64,000 bases of DNA from Hemileia vastatrix (GCA_030280995.1 JASXTE010000013.1:11749001-11813000); one strand, 5' to 3'. Positions 30,801-43,645 are shown, counted from the first letter of the stretch. Translations and numbers: made by a program. The notes: generated from the sequence alone by a model not told the origin.

Positions 30801-33259
30801 CTAATCCTAGTTCATGTGACCCATGAGCAAAGTCCATAGGAAATGATTTTATCAATTTAATGATGGAATCTTTATCCTCACCAGAAAGTTGTTCTCCAAA
30901 AGAAGCATTGTTAATTTAAGACATAAGGGCATGCGTTTTTTTTGTAGATCTTCCTTTATATTGAACCACAGAATTACATGTGTTCAATTCTGGTTTTAAT
31001 AATTTTTTGTGGGAGGAAATCTTAAATTTTCTCTTCCCATTCATCCCCATTGTGAAACATTGGTTTGAAGGATCCAATTTTATGCCATACTTGGTTAAAA
31101 TTTTATTTCCTATAATAAACCAACTGCTTAAGTTATCATTTTTCATAACAACAAAATCACAAATAGCTCTTAAAAAACCATGGTTATATTTAAAAAAACT
31201 GTGGCTTTATATTTACCAACGGGGGAAAAACATACCCATAACCTCTCCAATTTTCAGAAATGATAGGCATAAGTTTTGATTTATAGTCTTGATCCACTGA
31301 AGCAAATGCTTTTTCAGATACTACACTTCCTTCAGCTCCAGAATACAGAAAAACTTCAATTCTGGTTCCATTGATCAAGACTGGTGCCTTGAGAGGGGCA
31401 ATAAAAATTGAGCTATCCTCAATGTTCTTTATGATCTTAGCATCCTCAACTGTAGATAAATCATTATTATCAATATCAATAGTATTTAAATAATGAATAT
31501 CTTCTTCCAGCATCAAGATTTCTTGTTGAGATTCATATGAAATATTACTGGCACAATCACTTGAAGTATCATCCAGTTCTATTATGTCATCAGCATGCTC
31601 CTCAGATTGTTCATAAAGATTTATCTTCTTGTCACAAACATGGCCTTTATGCCAAGGCTTGTTGCACTTGAAGCAAGTGTTTGTTGCATACTTTTTAGGT
31701 GCAACAGGGGCAGAAGGTTTACCAACCTTTCCCAGAGGTTTCTGTTGGTAAGTGGAGGGTTTCTCCAAAGAGTTTCTAGGAATGAATCTTCTGGAACCAT
31801 ACTTTTTGTTTAGAAAGATCTCATTAAAAGCATTAATGAAGGAAGAAGGTTCTCTGGAGAACTCAGTCCTAGCCACTATCAAGTCTCTCAAAGACATTGG
31901 TAATTTATAAAGTATCCTGTTCTTCCATAACTCAAACTCCATATTTTGCTCCATTACCCTCATAATTTTTACAAGTTTCATTAAGAACTCAATAGGTTTA
32001 TCAGTAGAAGAGCTATATATAGTTTCCTCATACTGCCTTTGTTGAGCCATCCTAAACATGGAGCCACCAAATTGTGCTTTAATCAAATTCTTCCAATCTT
32101 CCCATGAGTAGTCATTCCTATCCAAGAGAACAGGTTCATGCCACATTAGGGCTCCATTGGTAAACAAAGAAATTAACATAGACACAATTTCCTTATCTGT
32201 GAGTTTGTGAGAATTTTTCAAGTTATCAATTCTGCAAATGAATTGCTGTCAATCAGAAGAAGAATCACCATCAAATGTTGGATACTGGTCAAGTTTTGGC
32301 CAATTTTTTTGATTTGAAGGAGTCTTTTTAGTTTAAGCTTGTTTCTGAGTAATAAGCATCTGTAACTTCTCCAATTGGGAAGTAATATCATTGTTTAATC
32401 CTTCTGTTGAAGATCCTGGTGCATCATCAATTTTTGATGGAAACTCAGTGGTATCAACAGGCATTTCTGAATCTAATTTTACTTTAGATGAAATAGAAAC
32501 TGGTAAATTTGGAGCATCATGTACCATATGTTCCTTCACAGAAATTTCAGAATATTTTTGATCATTAAAAAATCAATTCAATTTCTCTTCAATGTTTTGT
32601 TAGTCTAGTTTTCACTCTTGGAAGACTTGATAAACTCTCATTGGTTATTGCAAAAGATAACTGGGTTTTATTTTGAAAAGATGAATAATGATCACTTAAT
32701 CTTTTCAGGTTCATCTTATCTACATCTAGCTACTGGAAACAGATAGACACAGTATCTTGTAGTTTAGACAAATCATTTTTGATATTTTTCCATAAAGCAA
32801 CTTTCTTTTCATGAGTTACTTTTTAATAAAACAAATCATCAGAAACTGTCTGTAAATCACTCCTAAATGCTTGATAACCCTTTTCAGTTAACAAACTATT
32901 ATATTTCTGAGTCAATTTCATTTTTTTCATTATATGATTTTTTTTAGCAATAATATCTCTCAAATATTCATCATTAATTTTTATACATCTGGAGTGTTTC
33001 TCAATAAAGAAACAGAGTAACTTTCCAGATTCTCATAAAACTCAGGATCAAGTGTCTCATCAATAATAGTCATATCAGGATTTATAATTGAAGTAGAAAT
33101 TAAAACTAAAGGATTTGATACATTAGAATATTGATTGATTTGTCTACTCTTATCGGCCTCTACTGGTCTCACATTTTCACCACCTTTTCCAGAGTTATCT
33201 GAAGGAACTGAATCATCAACAAGAAATGGTACTTGAGATTCAATAGAGGGACTTAACAA
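27862..33259 (-). pseudogene. gag-pol remnant of Chromo 3
   Basis: From right to left: gag N-terminus (33259-32981); a decayed helical region (to 32340); the capsid-like domain and CCHC knuckle CFKCNKPWHKGHVC (32221-31600); protease with LYSGAEGS, where the catalytic Asp has become Tyr (near 31345); RT (30855-30200) with its YIDD near 30280; RNase H (29916-29425); integrase zinc domain and core (29400-28610); and the C-terminal domain and chromodomain (28275-27862). Many stops and frameshifts separate these. It is the same single-frame gag-pol plan as Chromo 4, fully inactivated. The zinc knuckle, unlike that of Chromo 4, keeps its His. Confidence 0.88.
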
Positions 33260-33871
33260 GGCCTAAGCAAGATCTGAAGATTGTTTTTTCTTTTTCTGCC
33301 TCCTTGATAAGGGTGAGGATGTGTGGGGTTGAATTGACTGGGTCTTGACAGACCTGCCTGAGGCATTTGAGGTTGCTGATGTTGAGACAGATAATACCAC
33401 TGGGTGTTTAACCAATCCCACTGCCACTTTGAAACTTCCACCTTTTCTGGTTGCTGGGGAGTCAATTGTGGAAGATCCCTGGGGGGAGGAGGTCTCCTCT
33501 TCTCTTGAAGAAAGGCATCTATTATTCTTACCTTTTCTTCTAGTAAGTCTGTTCTTCCTCTCAGTCTTAAGTTCTCTGTCCTCAATTCTTTTATGTGGGT
33601 GGAGAGATTCTTTACTTGCTGAGGTAAAGGCATTTTTTTTATTTTGAAGCATTTTGGAAGTCCTTCTGGGGGGTTGATGGAAGGCTTTTTTTCCTGAGCA
33701 TTTTTCTCCACTAGTATTTCCACTTCCTCCATTTCCACATCCTGATTGGTTAAATGATTGATTAATTTGAGCTAATTTTGTAGTTAAGGGAGAACATACA
33801 TAAGTAGCTTCATCATAATCAATATGATCCAATTCCTCTTCATGGGTAGCAGAAACACCTTGATCAGTCAT
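33253..33871 (-). pseudogene. Coiled-coil ORF upstream of gag (Chromo 3)
   Basis: Two overlapping frames together match the ORF at 63991-63524. The conserved part reads KKMPLPQQVKNLSTHIKEL, a heptad-like region with charged residues, then VSKWQWDWLNTQW and a Pro/Gln-rich end (PHPYQGGRKRK). The start region (MTDQGVSATHEEELDHIDYDE) is in one frame and the coiled coil in another, so a frameshift lies near 33650-33740. It probably forms the N-terminal part of gag or a separate small protein; the two copies do not agree on the frame relation to gag. No family recognised. Confidence 0.6.
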
Positions 33872-34583
33872 TTTTTAAAAAAAATTTAACCTGAACTGAG
33901 GGAAGGAAATATTAAGATGTATTAGTTTTATTTTTGATTTTATTAAAAGAAAATTTAAAAAAAATTTAAAAATCTTCAGGACAAAAAATCAACTGAAATA
34001 ATAATCACAATTTTTATTAATTCAGAAAAATTTCATAACCAGGATTAAAAGAAATAAACTGAAGAAACAAAATTAATTTTTAATCAACAAATTAAATTTG
34101 ATAATTATCAGGATTAAAATCAACTGAAGGATATTTAATTACCAGGACTTGATTTCAACTGAAATAATTTTAACATAATTTATTTTTATTAATTATTAAT
34201 ATTTTATTGTCAGGAGAATTTGTCTACTGGAACAATAATATTATTTTAATTTATCAGGAAAAAGTCAACTGAAAAAGAAATAATATAATATAATAATAAT
34301 AAAACAAATTCTATATTACTTCTAGGACTAAGAACACTATAGTTCTATCTTTGTCAACTAGGAAAAAAAATCCAAATTAGCAGACACCTCCCCCTGTAAA
34401 ATGAGAAAATTAATGCCACTTTCAGAGTTCTGAGTAAAAGAAAATAAATAGAGTATGAATAGTACAAAGTGACCCACAAATAGTAATCAATATAATTACC
34501 ACAAATATATATGACTATAGTCAATATATAAGCTTAAGTTTTGGACCGCGGTTCAATTCCCATTTGCAGCAAAAAAAAAGTCA
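33872..34583 (-). other. 5' leader of Chromo 3 with six short repeats
   Basis: Non-coding, A/T-rich. Six copies of CAGGA-N8/14-AACTGAA (plus-strand reading) occur at 33977, 34040, 34109, 34143, 34211 and 34255, at uneven spacing. The segment 34380-34583 carries no recognised gene. A B-box-like GGTTCAATTCC lies at 34549-34559, followed by an A run (34571-34579). Confidence 0.7.
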
Positions 34584-35677
34584 TGTTTTAGTCTTCCAAC
34601 ATTGGCAGGGGCCTTTGTTGTGTTGATTGGCGCTGTTTGTGCATGTCTTAATTGGCATCTTCTGAAGAATTTGGTGTTTTTCTGGTTTTATTCAGTGAAT
34701 ATTGGGACTGCGGGTATGTGGGTACTATCATTGGATAGCCCTGGTTTTTCTATATATTTCATGTCTTGATAATATTTTTCATATTCCAAGTTTTAAGGGG
34801 TCAATTCCTCATTCTTCAGTTACAAAAGATAGCTGTTTAATTTTGTTTTTTGTGTTTTACGGGCTAACCTTAAGTCTTAGGGTTAAGTACTTAGTACCAT
34901 TGGATAGGGCTAATTTAGCTCTATATTTCATGTCTAAATGTTGTTATAGTGAAATTCCGTGTTTTAAAGGTTTTAGTAGTTGTAGCTAGTTTTTCTAAGT
35001 AGATTAGGTGTTTTTATTAGTTTTCTGGCTTCAAGGAGGCCGGGCGGCTTCAGGCGGCACCTCCAATGTCGGGCGGCCCGCCCACCTCTGTTTTATAAGG
35101 TTGGGGAGCGCTTCTGGAGGGTTTTTATTCAATTCGGCTGGTACAGGTGCCAAATTTGTTGGGGTGCATGGGATCTTAGATAGTGGTCTGTGTGTACATA
35201 GTGAATAAGACAGTTTGGGGCAACTTTAATTATCATTCAACCATCCGGAGCTGGTATCCTTGTTCCTCACTCAGTTTTCACTGTTTTTTGCCACAATTGG
35301 CTGTGTTTGTTGCAAGGTTAGTTCTTCATTTAACTCAACTTTAGCAACAGGTTCTCTGGTATAGTCTTGCAAGCTATATCAAGTATTATTGCTGTCTCTG
35401 GTGTGGATTTGCAGCCTACATCAAGTATCTTTGCTTTCTCTGGTGTGAACATTGGTCTACATTTCAGTTCTTTGGTCTGGTAGTCTGTCTGGGGACTACT
35501 TTCTTGGCTCATCAAGCAGTCAAGTGTGTTGAAAAAGGGGCTTTAGCAAACAGAAACCAATGTACTTTAGCAAGTAAATCCCACTCTATTTTTCTAAAGG
35601 GACGGGGGATTTTCTCTCTGGTTTTTCTCCAACTCCCTTGGTCAAGGCCTATAGCTAGTACTATAGGATTGTCTACA
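34584..35677 (+). repeat. 5' LTR of Gyp1-R
   Basis: Matches the LTR at 2993-4074 in reverse. The start reads TGTTTTAGTCTTCC rather than TGTGGTCTTCC, so the first bases have changed. It ends GTCTACA. It shows the same internal duplications as the other copy. Confidence 0.88.
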
Positions 35678-35681
35678 TTTC

Positions 35682-35698
35682 TGGCGCCCAATGTGGGG
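35682..35698 (+). other. Primer-binding site of Gyp1-R
   Basis: TGGCGCCCAATGTGGGG starts four bases after the LTR. It differs from the tRNA-Lys(1,2) primer site TGGCGCCCAACGTGGGG at a single base (T for C). Confidence 0.78.
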
Positions 35699-35768
35699 TA
35701 GGAGTTGCTAGTTCTTTGGAATCTCTGTTTTCTTTGCTTTGCTCTTTTTGGTGTTTTGGTCTGGAGAG

Positions 35769-38149
35769 ATGGCTTCTGGTTCCTCTATTCCTGTGGTGAC
35801 TGTCAGTGGGGGAGATGGTCCTCCTGCTGTGATGGTCAAGGATTGTGTAAGGATTAAAAATTGGGATGGTACCAAGTTTAATGGCAAGGATGTTAAGTGG
35901 TTTCTGGAGAAGTATGAAACTGCTGCTGGAGTGGATGGTGCTTCCTACCTGGACATGGTGAAGCAGATTATCTTCTTTATTGGTGATAGGTCAGTGGAGA
36001 AGGAGATTGTGGCCATGTCTGGCTACAAGAAGAGGGATTGGAAGTAATTGTGTAGGGAGATGGTGGATAGATAGGGTGTCAGGTTCACTATGGTGGATCT
36101 GAACAAGGTTGTCAGTGAATGGAAATCTTATGGTGGTGTTGGTAACTTGCATAGTTACAGAAAGTTTCTTCTACAGTTTGATCCTGTGGTGGAATACTTG
36201 GTGGAAGTTTAGGAGCCGGCACATGAAAATGCTGCCAAGGATGTTTTTTGGTCTGCCCTGGCTAGAGATCTCAGGATGGATGTGTTGAAGGAGCTGTCAA
36301 GGAAGGACTTGATGAAGACTCTTTCTAATGGGGACCAGAATTTGCCTGCCTTGGATAAGGTGGAGGAGACTGTGGAGACCCATTTGAAGTTGTTGGCTAT
36401 GGACACCTATCAAGAGGGGTGTTCCAAGTATGTCAGCAAAGTCAGTGAGGCTTTGGCTGAAGAGAAGAGTAGGGTAAAGAAGGAAGAGAAGAATATGGTG
36501 GAGGTTCCCAAACAGGAGAGGGACCCAGTGGTGGAGCAGTTGGCTGATCTCACAAAGCAGCTGCATATTTTTGTTCAGGAGGCTAAGAAGTTCAATAAGG
36601 CACCTTCCCAGCCTAGAGATTTTGATAGGAGGGCTGGTAGGAGTGATCCTTGGGTCTTCTCTTATTGCAGCAGGAGTAAGCACAGGTCCAATGATTGTTG
36701 GGCATTGATCAGGGATGTGTCTGAAGGAAAGGTGGAATTTTATGGCAGGGTTTTCAAGTTCCTTGACAGTTAATTTGTAAATTCCAGTGAGGGGCAGGCT
36801 CCTGTTGATTTGTTCAGGAGAAGGGGTGGTCTCAATAATAGGAGGCCAAGGTTTGAGGAGATTCCTGATCAGGGGAAGTCTTCTGGTAATGAGAATGATG
36901 ATGTCCAGGGAAAGGGGAAGGAGGTCAATAAGGTCTCTTTTTCTACTTCCTTTGGTGGTTTGGAGCTGTATTCCTGTGGTGGAAAGTCAAGTGGGGAATG
37001 CTTGGCTGGTGTTTATGATGTGGAAGCAGGGAAGGTGGAAAGGCCTAAGAGCAGTTCTTAGGCCCAACCAAAGCCAAATGCTTCAAAGGTAGATCCTAAG
37101 CTGAGTGCAGCTAGGAAGAGGTACAGCAAAGAGGAGCTGTACAAGATGCAGAAGGGTATGGCTGACATGGGCCCCCCTAGTTTTGGTGCATTGGACATGA
37201 ATAGTGAGCCAATGCCAATGGAGGTGGATTCTGACTCTGAGGAGGATGTCCCTTTGGCTTCATTTCCAAAGCCTGCTGGAGTTAGAGGTTCTGGTGAGGG
37301 ATCTGGTTTGGTTCCTATTAATGGTAAATCTTTTGGTGGTGCTGGTCCTCAAGAAGCTTCTAGGACCAAGGTAGTGAAGCAAAGAGCTCACTTTGAGAGG
37401 CCAGTAGTTTCTGGTCAAATTAATGTTATGGACTCTGTCCTGGAAAGGATGAATCAGGGTCAGGTTTCCCTTTCTTATGGGAAATTATATTCTATCAGTC
37501 CAGGGTTGGATGATAGACAAAAAAAGTTGTTGACCAGGAGAAGAGTTTCTTCTGGGGAGGTGGAATACATCTGTGATTCTGCGGAAAAGTTTGGTGAGGG
37601 GTTGGAAACTCATTTTTCCACTCCTCTGGGTTATTTCAATGTTACTCTGAATGGCAGGGAGGCAAGGGCATTGGTGGATTCAGGTTCTCAGATAAACCTG
37701 ATTTCTTTGTTTGAGGCAACTCATTTGGGCCTCCCCATCAAAACTGGTATTGGTGGGAATTTGAGAGGTATTGGTGGCCATGTCACTGAATTGATTGGAA
37801 CTTCTGAGTTTGTGAAGTTAGATCTTGGTGGAGCCTCAGGGAAGGTTCATTTTTATATTGCTAAGGGAACAATTAAAGCTGTTTTGGGTGGGCCATTCTT
37901 GATGTAATTCAGGCAAGAATTGGTTATCGATTTGATTTGGGAATCAGTTTGGAGTTGACTGGTGAAGATGAAAGGAGACTTCACATGAGATTGTCATCCC
38001 CTGGAGAGGATGGTTAGGAAAACAGGCCTGGTTTATCTTCAATGTGCCAGTGCATGGATTTTTTCAGGAGAAAGAAAGAAGTGGGTGCTGCCTCTGGTTT
38101 TTTGGAGTGCGATTCAGGCTCTATTGAGAGTCTGTCTTTTTTAGAGTAA
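35769..38149 (+). pseudogene. gag-protease of Gyp1-R
   Basis: ATG at 35769 (MASGSSIPVV...). The capsid-like region (NWDGTKFNGKDVKWFLEKYE) aligns with Gyp2 gag. The knuckle reads CSRSKHRSNDC after FSY, so its first Cys pair looks damaged. Protease LVDSGSQINLIS is intact near 37675. Stops fall near 36045, 36073, 36210, 36771, 37060, 37904 and 38015; at least two are TGG-to-TAG changes relative to sisters. Its proper stop TAA is at 38147-38149. Confidence 0.87.
38137..38143 (+). promoter_or_regulatory. Candidate -1 frameshift site, gag to pol (Gyp1-R)
   Basis: T TTT TTA in gag register (TCT TTT TTA GAG TAA). It is the same heptamer used by several retroviruses. Pol is open in the -1 frame. Conserved with Gyp1-L and, as T TTT TTG, Gyp2. 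Confidence 0.77.
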
Positions 38150-39488
38150 TGAGGGCTGATCACCCTAGTGCTACAACCTCTCCCCGAGATGAGGAAATCC
38201 CAGGTTGTAGTAGGTCAGATCCCTTGGAGATATACCAAGTGGATTTTCAACTTTCTCTTTTTAATGTTTCTCTTCTCTGCAAGTATTCATCAAGTTTTTT
38301 ATCAAGTCTCTGTTCTCTCTCAAGATTTTTAATTATTTTTAATTCAAGTTTAAAGAAGAAGATTGGTTATATATCTTTATTGAAAGATATGCGGAAAAGT
38401 TTTGGGGCGGTGAGATTGGGGTCTAAAAGTAAGTCCTCCCAATTGTGCACCGCTAGGGTTTCTTCTACACCTTTCAAAAACATTACCTTGGCCACACATG
38501 TGAGCAATGGGGAAACCCTTGGTTTTTGTTCCAGGTCTGGTTGTGAAGATTTCCTGAAGATCCCTCAAGTAGAAGGTGGAGAGGCAAAGTATAAGAAGGC
38601 AGCGCAGAAGATTAGGCCTGTCAATGAGCCTATGCCTGTGGGTTTGAATCCACCCTTGAAGAGACCTCCTTTGTCAGGAGATTTGTACTGTACTCCTTTG
38701 GTGAAGAATCCTCCAGAATTTGTAGAGACAGCTAGGGTGACTGTGGAAAGGTTGAAAGTTGTTAATTTTGGTCCTGATGGGTGGTTGTCTGAAGAAGAAA
38801 AGAAGTTGTTGTTGCACATTATTGTGCTAAGGGAAAAAGCTGTTGCTTTTGTTGAGGAGGAAAGGGGTGTGTTTAAGCACTCTTATGGGGAACCTTACTT
38901 GATTCCTGTTGTTTGTCATGAACCTTGGAAAATTAAACCCATTCCTATTCCAGCTGCTATCAGAGAGGATTTTGTGGAGATTGTTAGGGAAAGAGTCAGG
39001 ACTGGGTTATACGAACAATCGACATCCAGTTACTCAAGTCCAGTTTTCTGTGTAAAGAAGCAGAATGAAAAGTCGAGGGTGGTTCATGATCTTAAAGCCT
39101 TTAATAGAGTCACTATTAAGGACGCTGGTATTCTGCAAAGTGCAGAGGATTTTGTTGAAGCTTTTTCTGGAAGGGTGCGTTATGGTTTGGGTGATATAAT
39201 GGGTGGTTATGATGAGAGGGAACTTCATACGGATTCAAGTCCTCTCACAACTTTTGAAACTCCTTTGGGAAGATTTCAGATCACTAGGTTGCCTCAAGGA
39301 GCAACTAATTCAGTGGCAGTATATCAAGCACAAATGGCTTGTATTTTGCAGGATGAGATTCCTACTCATGCTGGTATTTTTATTGATGATGGTGGAATTA
39401 AAGGACCATCCACTGATTATGGTAATGAGGTGTTAGCAGAGAACTCTGGTATAAGGAGGTTTGTTTGGGAAAATGCAATAACTCTAGA
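38144..39488 (+). pseudogene. pol, 5' half (linker and RT) of Gyp1-R
   Basis: Open without a stop from the frameshift site to the insertion point. The linker (RADHPSATTSPRDEE) is followed by RT: SPVFCVKKQNEKSRVVHDL, LGDIMGGYDE, LPQGATNSVAVYQ and FIDDGG (about 39381). The linker has one copy of the segment duplicated in Gyp1-L. Translation would run into the DNA element and stop at 39517-39519; the true continuation is at 49945. Confidence 0.88.
39486..39488. repeat. Target-site duplication AGA, left
   Basis: AGA occurs immediately before and after (49945-49947) the inverted-repeat element. The uninterrupted Gyp1-L sequence on the minus strand near 23190 has one copy. Confidence 0.8.
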
Positions 39489-39523
39489 CACCACGGGAAA
39501 TCTGGGGGTGAACTGCTAGCAGT
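39489..39523 (+). repeat. Left terminal inverted repeat
   Basis: CACCACGGGAAATCTGGGGG, then TGAACTGCTAGCAGT. It pairs with the reverse complement of 49910-49944. Confidence 0.88.
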
Positions 39524-39769
39524 TCCCTCTTTTTGAAACTATTAGGAATTTGTCAGGAAACTGTTGGGAAACCATCCTGAAACTGTCAGAAAGATGTTTT
39601 TAAATCTGATGAAAAAACATTGAAAAAATAAACTGTCACAGATTGAATCCAGAACAATCCCTCCTTGAGCAGAGCTTAAGAACCACTTTGTACATCAGTT
39701 AATCTCAGGTTTGGCAAAAGGTTGAACAACATCACTTAGCATACCTTAATATTCAAATATTAAACTTGA

Positions 39770-40150
39770 ATATATGTTGCGTGCATGAAATAGATGCATA
39801 TGCATTTGAATTTGCATGGTGGATACTTATTGCACGCTAAAAATTGATGTGAATCGCCTATCCAAAGTGTATGCATAATGACTATGAAGAATAAATATGC
39901 ATAAAAATATGCATAAAAATATGCATAGTGATTATGCATAAAAAATATGCATATTGAATATGCATAAAAATATGCATATTGAATATGCAAAAAAAAGTTG
40001 CATATATGTATATGAATAAAATATATTAATATGCATATAAATCTGTATAATGAATATGCATAAATATGCATAATGATTGAAAAATGCAAAAAAAATGATG
40101 CTTAGCGAGTATATTTTATGCATAAATAGAAATATGCCATATGAATTCAT
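39770..40150. repeat. Subterminal cluster of ATGCAT motifs
   Basis: About fourteen ATGCAT sites (mostly as TATGCATA) occur in ~380 bp, 0.28 kb inside the left end. ATGCAT is its own reverse complement. The right end has only one near 49690. Subterminal repeats are where CACTA-type transposases bind, so this could be the same; an A/T-rich microsatellite is the alternative. Confidence 0.65.
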
Positions 40151-41240
40151 ATTGCATACAGATAACACTGGCAAACCATTTTGACCAAAACTCATACTAA
40201 ATTTTTATACTGGACTAAAGGTGTGAGGGAAGGAAGAAAAACAGTCCGACGTTAGAAAAATGCTACATGCACTCATTTTGTAGCAGAGCAAATGAGAAGT
40301 GCTGAATTATGGTTGGTGCCCATAATTTAGTATGATATCATAATTTTATTTAATTGTTTTCAATATTGAAAAGACTTTAGGTCGGTTGGTATGGATCTAG
40401 CTGTGCCAGGGTCTAATCTAATTATTTTAACAATTTCTTAATAATTAACGGGCTTTAATACAAAAACAGGTTGTATCTTTTGTGGGATATTGGATATGAT
40501 AAGGTCTTTTGTAAAAAAAACTTATATTGTTTAAAATTATTCCTGAATCAGATGTGGGATAATCACTACAAAAAATTGCAGTACTGTGGGCAATAAAATA
40601 TATGCACAAGCAGTAAAGAAAGGACCAAGTGAACCCTTTTTGTGCAGTGGGAATCATTAGAGTGGAATTGTGGATGAAAAATATAATTCATTATTACCAT
40701 TTTATTTAATCAAAAAATTTATAATATTAAAAAGAACTATTGATTAATTGGTATTTGACCTTTGTGCCTCACTCATATTTATCATTTGATTGATTTTTGT
40801 CACCATTATGTTATTAATATTATAAGTATAGCAAAAACTCGTGTGCCAAATGCATACTGGGTGATGTTACACCTTTTATAATATTATTAAATAAAGGTAA
40901 AAAAATATGAAAATGATTTGTTTTACAAAAAATAAATTGATATCCAAAAGCAATATGAGGGATAAAAAGGTAAAATTAAAGGGATCAAATATGAACTAAA
41001 AATTAAAGTGAAATTCCTCCCATCAAGAGCAAGTAGACATGATGGGGTGAACGCCCACCAGTGGCACTAAACTTGGACTATAATTTCTTTTTTGTAAAAA
41101 TAAAAAAAAATCCACTGGAGCTTTACCAAAACTTCAGGATGACAATTTTGCCATATCAAACAACTTCTAGTGCAATTATTGAAGAAAAATTCATTTTCAT
41201 TGCAATAGAGAGAATTGATCACATCAGACTGCATGTGACC

Positions 41241-41286
41241 AAAAGTGTCCAGCACAAGTTCGGCCCAACTTGTGCTGGACACTTTT
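41241..41286. repeat. Palindrome P1
   Basis: Arms AAAAGTGTCCAGCACAAGTT and its reverse complement around a CGGCCC centre. P-series starts: 41241, 41820, 42431, 43041, 43646, 44255, 44869, 45476, 46085, 46697, 47303, 47911 and a decayed one near 48520. Confidence 0.85.
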
Positions 41287-43645
41287 ATGATGGAGGTTAG
41301 CTAGGGTGGAATTTTTCTTCAGTTCATCTGGTGTTTCTTATAAACATGTCCACTGGTATTTGATCTTTGTGCCTCACTCATATTTATCATTTGATTGATT
41401 TTTTGTCACCATTATGTTTTAATATTATAAGTATAGCAAAAACTTGTGTGCCAAATGCATACCGGGTGATGTTACACCTTTTATAATATTATTAAATAAA
41501 GGTAAAAAAATATGAAAATGATTTGTTTTAAAAAAAATAAATTGATATACAAAAGCAATATAAGGGATAAAAAGGTAAAATTAAAGAATCAAATATGAAA
41601 TAAAAAATTAAAATAAAATTACTGCCATCAAGAGCAAGTAGACATGTTGGAGCAAATGTCCACCAGTGAGACTAAACTTGGACTATAATTGCTTTTTTGA
41701 AAAACAAAAAAGTGCCAATCTGAGGTTTAAAAAAACTTCAGCATAACCATTTAGCCATATCAAACAACTTCTAGTTCAATGATTGACAGAGAATTGATCA
41801 CACCAGACTGCATGTGACAAAAAGTGTCCAGCAGAAGTTCGGCCGAACTTGTGCTGGACACATTTATGAGGGAGAGTAGCTGGGGTAGAATTTTTCTTCA
41901 GTTAATCTGGTATTTCTCATAAACATGTCCATTGGTACTTGATCTTTGTGCCTCACTCATATATATCATTTGATTAATTTATTGTCACCATTATATTATT
42001 AATATTATAAGTATAGCAAAAACTCGTGTGCCCAACACATACCGGGTGATGTTACACCTTTTATAATATTATTAAATAAAGGTAAAAAAATATGAAAATG
42101 ATTTATTTTACAAAAAATAAATTGATATACAAAAGCAATATGAGGGATAAAAAGGTAAAATTAATCTCAAAGAGATCAATTATGAAAAACAAAATACTAG
42201 TAAAATTCTTGCTCTCAAGAGCCAGTAGAAGTGTTGAAAAAAATGGGAGCCATCAGGGCTAAATTTTAATAAGTGACCTTTTTTTTAAAGATAAAAAATT
42301 ATACACCTGAGGTTGGGAAGAACAACAGGTGGATGATTCAGCTAAACAAAACTGCTTGTAGTGAAGTTTAATAAAAAAATGTTTTTTTGTTGCCATATAG
42401 AGAATTTATTACATCTGACTGCACGTGACTAAAAGTGTCCAGCACAAGTTTGGCTGAACTTGTGCTGGACACTTTTATGATGGAGAGTTGCTTGGGTGGA
42501 AATTTTCTTCAGTTCCTTCATCTTGTATTTCTCATAAACATGTCTACTGGTATTTGATCAGTCTGTATCTTTCATATTTATCATCCGATTAATATTTTAT
42601 CACCATTATATTATTAATTTTATTAGTATAGCAAAAACTTGTGTGCCAAATGCATACCATGTGAAGTTATACCTTCACTAATTTTTTAAAATAGACGTAA
42701 ATAAATATGGAAAGGATTAGTTTTACAAAAATTAAATAGAAATTTAAAAGTAAAAAGAGGAATAAAAGAGTAAAATAAAAGTCAAAGAGTTAAAATATGA
42801 AAAAAATACTGGTAAAATTCCTGCTATCAAGAGCCAGTAGAGGTGTTAAAGCAAATGGGAGCCATCAGGGCTTAATTGTAATGAGTGACCTTTTCTTTAA
42901 AGATAAAAAATTATACACCTGATATTGGGCAGACCAGCAGGTGGATGATTCAGCTAAACCAAACAACTTCTAGTGAAATTTGATAAAAAATTTTTTTTGT
43001 TGCCATACAGAGAATTGATCCCATCTGACTGCACATGACCAAAAGTGTCCAGCACAAGTTTGGCCGAACTTGTGCTGGACACTTCTATGATGGAGAGCGG
43101 CTGGGGTAGAATTTTTCTTCAGTTCATCTGGTATTTCTTACAAACATGTCTACTGGTATTTTATCTTTGTGCCTCACTCATACATATTGTTTGATTAGTT
43201 TGTTGTCTTAATTATATTATTAATTATATAAGTATAGCAAAAAATCGTGTGCCAAATGCATACTCAGTGATGTTACACCTTTTATAATATTATTAAAAAA
43301 ATGTATAAAAATATTAAAATAATTTATTTTAAAAATTATTAATTGATATCCAAGAGCAATATGAGGAATAAAAAATTAATTTTAAGTGATAAAATATGAA
43401 AAACTAACTCCAAGTATTATTGCTAATATCAAAGGCCAGTAGAGATGTTGAAGCAAATGAGAGCTGTCAGGGATAAATTGTACTTAATTGATTGTTGTTT
43501 AAAGATAAAAAATTGTGTACCTGTGGTTTGGATGAACTCTAGGTGGATAATTCAGCTATATCAAACTACATCTAGTGAAGTTTCTTATCAAATAATTTTT
43601 TTCATTTCCATAGAGAGAATTGATCCCATCTGACTGCACCTGACC

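Larger units (their letters stand above)
27033..34583 (-). mobile_element. Chromo 3: degraded chromodomain Ty3/Gypsy element
   Basis: A minus-strand copy with 3' LTR (27830-27033), gag-pol remnants (33259-27862), an upstream coiled-coil ORF and a 5' leader with short repeats. No 5' LTR is found before the start of Gyp1-R at 34584. The simplest reading is that Gyp1-R inserted in the leader and the missing 5' LTR lies beyond the window. It is close in sequence to Chromo 4 but more decayed. Confidence 0.85.

Noticed and set aside
34490..34580. tRNA gene
   Set aside because: Only a B-box-like stretch is visible. No A box at the right distance, no acceptor-stem partner upstream and a poorly pairing T stem.
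39760..40195. ORFs of ~90-110 codons near the left end of the DNA element
   Set aside because: They are Tyr/Ile/His-rich translations of the ATGCAT-rich repeat with no domain; no support as a gene.
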